Shown here: piece by piece, positions 1 to 8,003 of the stretch
Numbering within the stretch: the stretch's first letter is position 1
Layout of the letters: each line of letters opens with the position of its first letter
NCBI GenBank assembly: GCA_040182905.1
Contig: JARQWU010000027.1
Coordinates: 1-64,000, forward strand
Source: Barthelona sp. PAP020
Lineage: Eukaryota; Metamonada: BaSk clade
DNA length: 64,000 nt
Reading direction: 5' to 3'
The notes under the pieces: generated by a model
What the model was told of the DNA's origin: nothing
Database searches by the model: none
The model's input: only the letters and a program-made list of their open reading frames with translations
Program-made: the position numbers and the translations under genes

Positions 1-174
1 CATGATAATTTTGTTGAATCTTACAGAAATTTATTTGATAATTATAATTCTGTTCTTAAAGACAATTTATTTGTTGTTAAAAATGTAAATAAAGTTTTTT
101 CATACACTGATAATGAAATAGAAGAGTCAATTAATCGTACATTTTCTTCTTTGGATCAATTTAATTTCCATTGA
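1..174 (+). CDS. Exo70-like exocyst subunit, second copy, 3' end only
   Basis: This is the last 57 codons and TGA stop of a gene that begins left of the window. The protein is residue-for-residue the same as the C-terminus of the complete Exo70 gene at 14532-16886 on the other strand. I count one synonymous base difference (TAC versus TAT in the FSYTD stretch). The segment carries the family's terminal helix pattern (YRNLFDNY ... FSYTDNEIEESI), which resembles the end of Exo70 proteins (YRxFxxRY ... KYTPEDVEExL). After the last shared base the two loci differ completely, and their stop codons differ (TGA here, TAG there). Exo70 is a rod-like exocyst subunit that tethers secretory vesicles at the plasma membrane. 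Partial only because of the window edge. Confidence 0.85.
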   Translation, partial: HDNFVESYRNLFDNYNSVLKDNLFVVKNVNKVFSYTDNEIEESINRTFSSLDQFNFH

Positions 175-340
175 CTTTTATTTTTGATAAATTGTTGCAA
201 AGAAAATTTTTTTCTATGATTTTAACTTTAATATCGATGAATTTTGGAAAAATTTGTTTTTTGGTTGAAAGAAAGCAAAAAAATGAAAATCAACAGCATC
301 ATCTATTTATTTTAGTGTTTTTTGTTATTAGATTACAATA

Positions 341-1291
341 ATGATTATTACATTCTTATTTTCAAGCGCAACTGGTAATACTCAATTTTTTGCCAAAGAA
401 ATTGCAAAAGAATTTCAAAAGTGTACTGAGGAGAAAATTAATTTCTATTATATTAATGTATTTCGTGCATCTCGAGAAGATTTTAAAGGTTTAACCGAAA
501 AACAACAAGAACATTTGCGTGATGCAGATTTTATTTGTGTTGGTAGTTATTTACATTGTCATCAATTAGACATTTCTATCAAAAAGTTTTTGAAATCATT
601 GGTTGATTCTAATGAATGTGATTATTTTGTTAATAAACCATGTATTTCCTTCATGACTTCTCATGGTCCAAGAACTGCAACTCTACCAACTGAAGCCAGA
701 GACTTTATTCATGCTCTTGGAGGTTTTTATTCAGGTAATATTCATGTTAGAGCACCACAAAATTATATTGTATTGATGCCCCCACAGAAAACTTGTTGGA
801 AATGGGGTCGCAAAACAATTGATAAAGCTTTAGAGATTGTTCCTGAGTTGTTTGAGAAATTAAAAAATAACTATGATTGTAATGATGCTGGTGATTTGCC
901 TGAAAAACTTATTGATTATGATTTTTGTCCCAAAAATATGGGAGGACCTATCATTGTTGATAATGACAAATGTATTGGGTGTAGAAAATGCATTTCAGTT
1001 TGTCCTACAATGGCTATAGTATTTGGAGACAACAACAGGCCAATATGGGACAGCTTATCTTGTATTGGTTGTCTAACATGCATTAATCATTGCAATTCTG
1101 AAGCTTTGGATACAGAAGCCACAAAGGTCAGATCTAAATATGTGTTCAAACCGAAAGTTGTTGATGAAGGGTGGACCACAATGTATGATGAAAATGGTGA
1201 TGTGTTACGTTTTGATGGACCAGTTGAAGAAACACCAGAAATTGCACAACCTGTAGATAATGAGTTTTTGAAACTTTTGGCAAAAGAATAA
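341..1291 (+). CDS. Flavodoxin-ferredoxin fusion, EFR1-like electron-transfer protein
   Basis: The 316-residue product starts with a flavodoxin-like domain whose FMN phosphate loop is SSATGNTQ (residues 8-15). A bacterial-type 2[4Fe-4S] ferredoxin domain follows, with the two clusters CIGCRKCISVCP (about 211-222) and CIGCLTCINHCN (about 241-252). This order matches the EFR1-type flavodoxin/ferredoxin proteins common in anaerobic bacteria and found in some anaerobic protists. It probably shuttles electrons between ferredoxin-linked and flavin-linked enzymes in the cytosol; the partner is unknown. No targeting peptide is evident. The ATG follows an AT-rich leader. The bacterial-type architecture suggests acquisition by transfer or retention of an anaerobic lineage trait; that is inference. 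Confidence 0.85.
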   Translation: MIITFLFSSATGNTQFFAKEIAKEFQKCTEEKINFYYINVFRASREDFKGLTEKQQEHLRDADFICVGSYLHCHQLDISIKKFLKSLVDSNECDYFVNKPCISFMTSHGPRTATLPTEARDFIHALGGFYSGNIHVRAPQNYIVLMPPQKTCWKWGRKTIDKALEIVPELFEKLKNNYDCNDAGDLPEKLIDYDFCPKNMGGPIIVDNDKCIGCRKCISVCPTMAIVFGDNNRPIWDSLSCIGCLTCINHCNSEALDTEATKVRSKYVFKPKVVDEGWTTMYDENGDVLRFDGPVEETPEIAQPVDNEFLKLLAKE

Positions 1292-1992
1292 GCTAAAAAT
1301 TAGCAATTTTGCTAAACATGAAAATAGTGTGTATGTGTAAATGAAATGCCTGTTTGTTTTTATGTGAATTTGTCTTAAATTTTTCAAAAATATAAAAACC
1401 AAACCTCAACATGCTGACAAATAATCTTTAATCCACTCTATATGAGAATAAGAGTGGTGAAATTTTTTGCCAGTGTCTTCTTTTTATTTTGACTAAAGAA
1501 ATAACAGTCATAAGCAACCTCTAAATATGAAATTTTTAATTGTACTGTATGTTTACCCCACCAACTAGTTATCACTACAACAAAGTTGTTCGTAAAGGTC
1601 TTCAAAAGTAATTCTCTTGTTTCTCTCCCTCATTATTCATTTATCTTTGGAGGAATCCTATTATGCATAACTTTCGTCATCGATTCTCGTGTTTAGTTAA
1701 ATGATATATATATATACCATTTCAATTTGGCAGTCATTAGTTTATTCATTCTTCATTACCATTTTATTCACCAAAGGTTCAAATCTTAACGAGCCAATGC
1801 TTTCACTTTGTTCAGTAAAGTTGATTGTTCTTGCTTTGAAATGTGACGCAAGCTATTGTATTTGAGCATCGGTGTTGAAAGACAATTTGAAATGTTGGAT
1901 TCATCTTTTTTCTCAACCAAACTCTTCCTGCCAGCTATAGCAAAGAAAAAAAAACAAATATTTACCGACCACTGAACACAATTGGAAACACT
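1292..1992. other. Intergenic, about 700 bp, no gene recognised
   Basis: Lies between the flavodoxin-ferredoxin gene (+) and the 3' end of the RNase III-like gene (-). It contains no convincing reading frame. One perfect 7-bp inverted repeat with an 11-nt loop lies at 1433-1457 (CCACTCT ... AGAGTGG), plus a short TA repeat near 1703-1717. The hairpin could be a 3'UTR element or part of a small RNA. I see no tRNA. Confidence 0.5.
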
Positions 1993-2910
1993 TCACAACA
2001 CGTCAAATAACAACGCATCAACAGCTGCTGTATCGGTGGTTGTATCATCATTGTCTTTACTGGTATCTTCGTCAATCAAAACATCAACATCATCCAAAAA
2101 CTTTGTAAGATCTATACTGTTTCCAAACCATTGTACACTCTTACAAGTCTTTGGAAACAGATATTTTTGTTCTGCACAATACTGAAAAGCCAACATTAAC
2201 GAATGATTCATTGAAGAAAAACTTTCAAATTTCCTATCACCAATTTCAACTGAATACACTTGATTTGAAACTCCAGCGATTCGTGAATAGGATGTCTTTC
2301 TGTTGGTAAAAAATTCAAGATATTGAAACTGGTTACCTTCATTCAAATATCCAATGTTTTTCATTATTTCTATTGGGTGAGTCAAAAGCTTAGCGTTTTT
2401 ATCTGTTTCACGCTTTAAATCATTCAACTTGTTTATGTGTTCCACAACTATTTCATTGAAAACTTTTCTAAAAGTTTCAAACAAATAATCTTTAAAAAAG
2501 CTTAACTCATTTTCATGATAAATCACTCCGAGTAAACATTTCATCCATTTACTGACAGATTTCTTTGTTTTTGTTGTTTGAAAAAAATATTGAGGGTTAA
2601 GCTTAAATTCCAAATGTAATCTGAAAAAAGCTTCCTCAGTGCAAAATTGATGAAGTATTTGCATGTAGTTTAGATCATCTTCCAATAATTTTATTATATA
2701 TTCACCTATCACCAATTCATATGCTTCAAAACCCAAAAGAAGAAATTTATTGAATGCTATTTTTGCATTTAGAGGTAATAATTCAATATGATCTCCAAAG
2801 ACTAAACATAATCTTGATAAATGTTTATTTTTAAAGTTATAATGGATTTTTGATTCTAAATAATTAATACTCTTCGTTATGTCAATCAATTCATTTCTTT
2901 CGTTTTGCAT
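1993..2910 (-). CDS. RNase III-fold protein with all catalytic acids replaced, dsRBD-like C-terminus
   Basis: 305 residues from the first ATG (MQNERNEL). Residues 17-31 (YLESKIHYNFKNKHL) match the opening helix of RNase III domains. LLLGFEAYELVIGEYI (57-72) matches the signature ELEFLGDxVLELVVSEYL, but the catalytic Glu and Asp are Leu57 and Phe61. SKWMKCLLGVIY (120-131) aligns with ADAFEALIGAIY, with both metal-binding acids changed to Lys (121, 124). Residues about 175-255 (YSVEIGDRKFESFSSMNHSLMLAFQYCAEQ) resemble the second half of a double-stranded RNA-binding domain. The tail is acidic. So it is probably an RNA-binding, non-cleaving relative, like mitoribosomal mL44 or dead Dicer-type domains. 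The cellular role is unknown. No mitochondrial targeting peptide is evident. Confidence 0.6.
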   Translation of the reverse strand: MQNERNELIDITKSINYLESKIHYNFKNKHLSRLCLVFGDHIELLPLNAKIAFNKFLLLGFEAYELVIGEYIIKLLEDDLNYMQILHQFCTEEAFFRLHLEFKLNPQYFFQTTKTKKSVSKWMKCLLGVIYHENELSFFKDYLFETFRKVFNEIVVEHINKLNDLKRETDKNAKLLTHPIEIMKNIGYLNEGNQFQYLEFFTNRKTSYSRIAGVSNQVYSVEIGDRKFESFSSMNHSLMLAFQYCAEQKYLFPKTCKSVQWFGNSIDLTKFLDDVDVLIDEDTSKDNDDTTTDTAAVDALLFDVL

Positions 2911-3132
2911 AAAAATTCCAAGTAAGGTTTTTTTTCTTTCATCTTTTTTGTTTTTCACAAAAAATCTTGTGCAATCTATATTGTCAAAGAAAATAATCAA
3001 AATATAGAACTTCAAACTTTACAAAAAAATTCAATTGAACTTTGAACCGAATGAATAACTAATTTGTTTGGAAAGGTTTGTTTCAATCAATTGATTAGAA
3101 AAATAAAACTCTTATTCATAATATTTACAATT

Positions 3133-4356
3133 TCAATCATCACAACTATCATAACTATCATCACTGTCACACATAAATGAATGCATATTTCCACCATTAC
3201 GTTCGTTCAAATCTGATAAATCCCAACATAAATCAACAATCCAACCAAAATCAGCCTGATTTAATACAATTCCATGGGATATTAATTTCCGACATAGAAC
3301 TTGTTTATGTTCCACATTTCTTTCAAATATGGTTGAAATTATCCCACCATTGTGATCTTCAGCAAAATCTAATAAATCTTTGAAGTGAAAATCAATAGAA
3401 TAAGTTAAATTAAACGCTCTCATTCTATAAAGCTCAAAAGATGCAATGAGAGTTTTATTATTTGGTGAAACAGCTAACCTCATGGAACTTGTTAAAAAAT
3501 TAGTGCATTGAACCACATTTAATTGAGCACAAGAAACAACAGAACATAAAATCAGGTGTCCAGTTTTAACAGCTGCAATCAATTGGCTATCATTGTTCAA
3601 AAAGTTAATGTCTGTAACATGTGAATCCAAAGAAAATGAAGTAATATGAGATTTGGTAGAACAATCGAAAACTCTCACCTTTCTATCATTCCCACCAGAA
3701 GAAAATATTCTCGAAACGCGACCAAATTTCACAACATTAACAGATATATTGTGCCTTTTCAGTCTAAAGAATTCCTCAAGGTCAGAAAGCTCAGAAATTC
3801 GAACGCTTAAATCATCACTACCAGTACAAACATAAGATCCATCAAAAGAAATTGACAACGATCTAATCGACTTTGAATGACATTTGCATTCCTTCATAAT
3901 GGATTGAGAACATACATCCCAAACCTTCAAATAACCATATTGATCACCAACACAAATATATGCCGAATCTCCATAAGTAGTGTAAAAAGGTAAAAATTCA
4001 ATGGAATAACAAACGCAATTAGCTTCAAGAGTGCAATAGTCCACATATTCATTTTCATTCAAAGTATATACACGAATCTTCCAATTATTTCCACACGTTG
4101 CTAAATAAAAATCATCTTCACTAAAAGCAACATCTTGAATCTTTTTTGATTGTCTGCCTAATCGTTGTTTAATACTTAAATCAATTGAATTAAAAATAGT
4201 GACCATAAAATCATAAGCTACAGTCACAAAAATATCTCCTTCATGTGAAAATTTAATGGAAGTAATCAGATTTGAATGTGGTGAAAAGACATCTTTAGGT
4301 TCAATAACGTCTGAAAAATCATAGTCAAATAACTCATCAACATCTTTTAATTCCAT
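3133..4356 (-). CDS. WD40 repeat protein with a CWDL/NGGNM acidic tail module
   Basis: 407 residues from the ATG before ELKDVDEL. The body is a WD40 beta-propeller with repeated units ending in GSDDLSVRI, GGNDRKVRVFD, DQYGYLKVWD and similar. No family is identifiable. The unusual part is the last about 45 residues: RKLISHG ... DFGWIVDLCWDL then DLNERNGGNM and an Asp/Ser run. This C-terminus is clearly homologous to that of the pseudokinase-ankyrin protein at 42140-45136 (CWDLVDINESNGGNM, then an Asp/Ser run). The start is set at the first in-frame ATG; the upstream in-frame sequence is a low-complexity T-rich/A-rich run and is probably leader. WD40 propellers scaffold complexes; the shared tail suggests a common partner or degradation signal. 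Confidence 0.8.
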   Translation of the reverse strand: MELKDVDELFDYDFSDVIEPKDVFSPHSNLITSIKFSHEGDIFVTVAYDFMVTIFNSIDLSIKQRLGRQSKKIQDVAFSEDDFYLATCGNNWKIRVYTLNENEYVDYCTLEANCVCYSIEFLPFYTTYGDSAYICVGDQYGYLKVWDVCSQSIMKECKCHSKSIRSLSISFDGSYVCTGSDDLSVRISELSDLEEFFRLKRHNISVNVVKFGRVSRIFSSGGNDRKVRVFDCSTKSHITSFSLDSHVTDINFLNNDSQLIAAVKTGHLILCSVVSCAQLNVVQCTNFLTSSMRLAVSPNNKTLIASFELYRMRAFNLTYSIDFHFKDLLDFAEDHNGGIISTIFERNVEHKQVLCRKLISHGIVLNQADFGWIVDLCWDLSDLNERNGGNMHSFMCDSDDSYDSCDD

Positions 4357-4710
4357 AAATTTAAAAAAAAAAGGAAAAAAAATCTTAAAAAAAAAAAAAA
4401 GTACTGAAATCAAAGCAAGCACTAAAAAATGTATTTCAAAACTTTAGAATATTGAAACACAGAATACTCTCGTTGTTTCATGAAAAAACAAAAACAAAAA
4501 TATGAGAGATAATAGTCCTTTTTAATTGAAGAAATTATTGAATTATCGTAATCAATGTGAAAAGAAAAGACAGGCAAAAATTATTCCTAAAAAAAAATTG
4601 AGCAATCTTTGATGAAAAAAAAAAAAAAAAGACATAAAAAAAAAAAAAAAAAACACCAAAAAAGGCGAAGGCTGCGAAAAAAAAAAAAGGCATGAACCTC
4701 AAATTTTTTA
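4357..4710. other. Divergent intergenic region with long poly-A tracts
   Basis: Separates the WD40 gene (-) from the B-box kinase gene (+), so it must hold both promoters. Dominated by runs of A (notably 4613-4690) and otherwise without recognisable features. Confidence 0.5.
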
Positions 4711-6753
4711 ATGGATTTGCAATCCTACAATTGTATTGAATTTTGTCCAGAACATGCAGAACCGTTAATATATTATTGTAATGATTGCAAAAAATATATA
4801 TGTGAAAAATGTACAAAAGAAAAGCATTTAATTCATTCAACGGATGATGTTCAAGATTTAAATTATGATTTTGAAACAAAATTTCGAAAATCTCAATCAA
4901 AATTGTATACTAAGGTTAAAAATGTTTTAGATAGTTATTCATCTTTCGAAGAATCTTCAAAAGATTCACCGAATTCTTTTAATGATGAAAAGGAGGCATT
5001 ATTTGATGAGTTAGCTAATGCACTGCAATTGACTTCCATCATGTCGGAAGATGATGACTCTTCTTTAAATGTTGAGTTTGGAGATGAGGTTGCACTTAAA
5101 GAAAGCGGATTAAATTTTTCGCCACTGATAGAAGATTCATTCGTTCCCCCTTGGTTGTTACCTGCCATGTCTGAAAACACTTTACAACAACAAATGTGCT
5201 CCTATGGTTTTTGTTATTTGAATATTTCAAAAAGTTCAATTGTTCAACATTCTGATGGAGTAGAAATTGATGTTTTAAGCCTTGATAAAAAATTGCGTGC
5301 AGTTTCAGCACTTTCCAATCAATTTGCTGAACTTGACTCCGATATTTTCAATGATTATATAGATTTATATTTATTGGGAGATATTGAAACTTTTTTAGAA
5401 GCTCGATCATCATTTTCATCAGCAACACCAAAAAAGCCTCATATATTACCCGTTCAAGGTGCTTTTGAACCTGCAATCGTTCCTAAAATTCATGAAATTG
5501 CGGATAACCTATTACCACTCGTTAAATTTGATGTTCCTATATATATGCAGGCAGGAGTAACTGGAACATCATTGCATGATGAATTCCCATATACAAAACA
5601 GGGTGACGTTATTGCAAATCAATATGTAGTTATCATGCCTTTAGCTGAAGGATCTTTTTCAAAAGTATTGTTGGTTGCTCGGTTAAATCAGCCCGAAAAG
5701 CCCCTTGTTCTTAAGGTTGTAAATCATTCACGAATCTCTTTCAATCAGAGCTTGGATGAGCTTAGAATTCTTCAATACGTTTCATCTAACACTGATTCGA
5801 TAGAAGAAATGTATGTGCAGGTATTAGACCATTTTTACTTTCGAGAACATTTGATTTTTGTCATGGAATATCATAACGTTAACTTGTTACAAGTGTTTGA
5901 GAATTGTACACATCATCTAGCTATATTACGTCAGAAAATACTGGAATTTTGTTTTGGTACATTAATATCCAAAGCAGAGCTCGACGATCGTATTCGTTTG
6001 ACGCTTGCAAGACTAAACCCATTTAGATTAGGCAATATACAACGTATTGCCAAGCGTGTTGTTGATGTAATCAATGCCTTATCGGATCTGAAGGTTGTTC
6101 ATGGTGATATTAAACCAGAAAATGTTGTTTGGGGCACAGTGTATAACGTTAAACAACAGAGAAAATTATTTGGAATTTTGCCAGAAGAAACCGTGATCAC
6201 ATTGTCAGATTATATTACTGCTGCAGATTTTTATTCATCCAAATTGCCTTTATCGGTTTCTGCAGATGAATGTCGTGTGTTGGACTTTGGATCTGCACAG
6301 TTTTTGAGTGGCAATAATATCCCATACATTCAATCAAGGCCTTATCGTGCACCAGAAGTTTTATTAAACGTTGGTTTCAGTGAGGCTTCCGATATGTGGA
6401 GTTTGGGCTGTCTTCTGGTTGAATTATGGACGGGCACAATTTTATTTCCTGTCAGTGAGATTCCTGAACAGTTAGCAAAATTGATAAGTGTTTGTGGAAA
6501 GATTCCAGCGGATATGTTGGAGAAATCACCCACAGCACATCAATTCATCACTAAAAATGGTCTACCTTATTATTTGAATGATATTGGGTTAACCATAATG
6601 TATCCACATGCTACTGATTTAGAAACAATTTTGGCGAATTATCATCCGTTATTTTTAGATTTTATCAAAAAATTATTAATTATTGATCCTAAACAACGAT
6701 TGAAACCGAAAGAAGCGTTGAATCATCCTTTCTTTAAATTAGAATTTTGTTAG
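4711..6753 (+). CDS. B-box zinc finger fused to a DYRK/HIPK-type protein kinase
   Basis: 680 residues. The N-terminus is a complete B-box zinc finger: C12-x2-H15-x7-C23-x2-C26-x4-C31-x2-C34-x4-H39-x2-H42. A helical and acidic linker follows, then a protein kinase domain from about residue 302 to the end. The glycine loop is GSFSKV, the ATP lysine lies in LVLKVV, the catalytic loop is HGDIKPEN (HRD changed to HGD), the magnesium loop is DFGSA, and the activation segment PYIQSRPYRAPEV is typical of DYRK/HIPK/PRP4-like kinases. The first tyrosine of the DYRK YxY motif is not present. All key catalytic residues remain, so it should be active. B-boxes normally sit in TRIM proteins beside a RING; a B-box directly on a kinase is an unusual pairing. 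Probably a Ser/Thr kinase recruited by the B-box to a protein partner. Confidence 0.88.
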   Translation: MDLQSYNCIEFCPEHAEPLIYYCNDCKKYICEKCTKEKHLIHSTDDVQDLNYDFETKFRKSQSKLYTKVKNVLDSYSSFEESSKDSPNSFNDEKEALFDELANALQLTSIMSEDDDSSLNVEFGDEVALKESGLNFSPLIEDSFVPPWLLPAMSENTLQQQMCSYGFCYLNISKSSIVQHSDGVEIDVLSLDKKLRAVSALSNQFAELDSDIFNDYIDLYLLGDIETFLEARSSFSSATPKKPHILPVQGAFEPAIVPKIHEIADNLLPLVKFDVPIYMQAGVTGTSLHDEFPYTKQGDVIANQYVVIMPLAEGSFSKVLLVARLNQPEKPLVLKVVNHSRISFNQSLDELRILQYVSSNTDSIEEMYVQVLDHFYFREHLIFVMEYHNVNLLQVFENCTHHLAILRQKILEFCFGTLISKAELDDRIRLTLARLNPFRLGNIQRIAKRVVDVINALSDLKVVHGDIKPENVVWGTVYNVKQQRKLFGILPEETVITLSDYITAADFYSSKLPLSVSADECRVLDFGSAQFLSGNNIPYIQSRPYRAPEVLLNVGFSEASDMWSLGCLLVELWTGTILFPVSEIPEQLAKLISVCGKIPADMLEKSPTAHQFITKNGLPYYLNDIGLTIMYPHATDLETILANYHPLFLDFIKKLLIIDPKQRLKPKEALNHPFFKLEFC

Positions 6754-6913
6754 ATGATTTTAAGATTATTTTCTTATAAATGTTGTTTGTTTATTCTTTT
6801 TTAACTCCATTTGTGTTTTTATGTCATGAGTTTCTTTTTTTGAAACACAAGGTTTCAGTGGATAAAAAATAAAAAGAACTTTTTTTACACAGAATATTTG
6901 CATATATAGTTCT

Positions 6914-7714
6914 ATGAATAATCGAAATAGTCCACATTTATATAATATTAATAATGATTCTATCATTTTATCGGATGATAATGAATGTATAATACTTAGT
7001 GATATTGAAAGTCCTTCATCTCCTTCAATTCTAATAGATTCAAACGAAAATAGACCTTTTTCATCGCGACCAAATATAATATTTACATCAAATCCTTCAG
7101 ATAACGTTCCTGATCTTTTTTCTATCTCATCACATTCAATCCCTATAGATATTCACGCTCATTCAATCAAAGATGACAGGTCTCATATTTCTTCTGGAAC
7201 TGGAACTGAATTTAATGACATTATTGAAGAAAATGATGGTGAAATAGATATTTTGAGTAGTTTCGTTGAAAATGATGAGAATGGAGATGATATCACAGTA
7301 ATAGATATGCCTCAGTATGATCAACAACTTATAAGATCTCACTACGAAACTAAAATTTCCCTTTTAAACAACAAGGTGCTAAATTTAACTCGCAGATTAG
7401 TCAACAAACAAAAACCCTCAATAAAACGGGCACCGATATTAGTTAATACAAATCCTGTCATTTTACCTTCTTTTTCGTTGGAAAAACATGTTGATGATGA
7501 GGAAACTAAAAAAATAGTTAACAATTTACCCAAATGTCCAATTTGTTTCGAAGCTTTATCAAGGTCATTACCTGCAATTGTTTTAACAAAATGCGGGCAT
7601 GTTATGTGTGAAAGATGTATGAATGAATTATTAAAATCAGCAAATAAGAAATTGTGTCCCACTTGCAGAAAACCATTCAATAAAAAAACTATAACGAAAC
7701 TGTTTTATTCATAA
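6914..7714 (+). CDS. RING E3 ligase with multiple SUMO-interacting motifs (RNF4/Slx8-like STUbL candidate)
   Basis: 266 residues. The C-terminal about 60 residues hold a C3HC4 RING: CPICFEAL, then KCGHVMCERCMNEL, then CPTCRKPF. The N-terminal half is disordered, Ser/Asp-rich and carries a series of hydrophobic-acidic stretches of the SUMO-interacting type: SIILSDD (16-22), CIILSDIE (25-32), SILIDS (38-43), then IDILSSF (111-117) and ITVIDMP (127-133). Tandem SIMs followed by a C-terminal RING is the layout of SUMO-targeted ubiquitin ligases (RNF4, Slx5/Slx8). It would ubiquitinate poly-SUMOylated nuclear proteins, for example in DNA repair. The RING is certain; the STUbL role is inferred from the SIM pattern. 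Confidence 0.82.
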   Translation: MNNRNSPHLYNINNDSIILSDDNECIILSDIESPSSPSILIDSNENRPFSSRPNIIFTSNPSDNVPDLFSISSHSIPIDIHAHSIKDDRSHISSGTGTEFNDIIEENDGEIDILSSFVENDENGDDITVIDMPQYDQQLIRSHYETKISLLNNKVLNLTRRLVNKQKPSIKRAPILVNTNPVILPSFSLEKHVDDEETKKIVNNLPKCPICFEALSRSLPAIVLTKCGHVMCERCMNELLKSANKKLCPTCRKPFNKKTITKLFYS

Positions 7715-8003
7715 ATATTGAAAATTTTATTTTTTTATCGTTAAAATTGGCATTGTGAAATCAAATAGGATTTAAAAGTTTACATTATCAATTTTTGCCA
7801 TCATTTTGAGGAATTTTAAGTTGTAAAACTGGTCTTTTTACCATTTTTTTTTTGGAGAACAAGATAGACAAAATCTCACTTTAAACAGAGTTTTTTTGGC
7901 AAAATAATAATTTATACATTCCTTTTTGCCATTTTGTGAATTAAAGTTAATCAATTACAAAAACAAACAAATATATCTTTTCAACCTTTTTTTTTTTTCA
8001 TTT

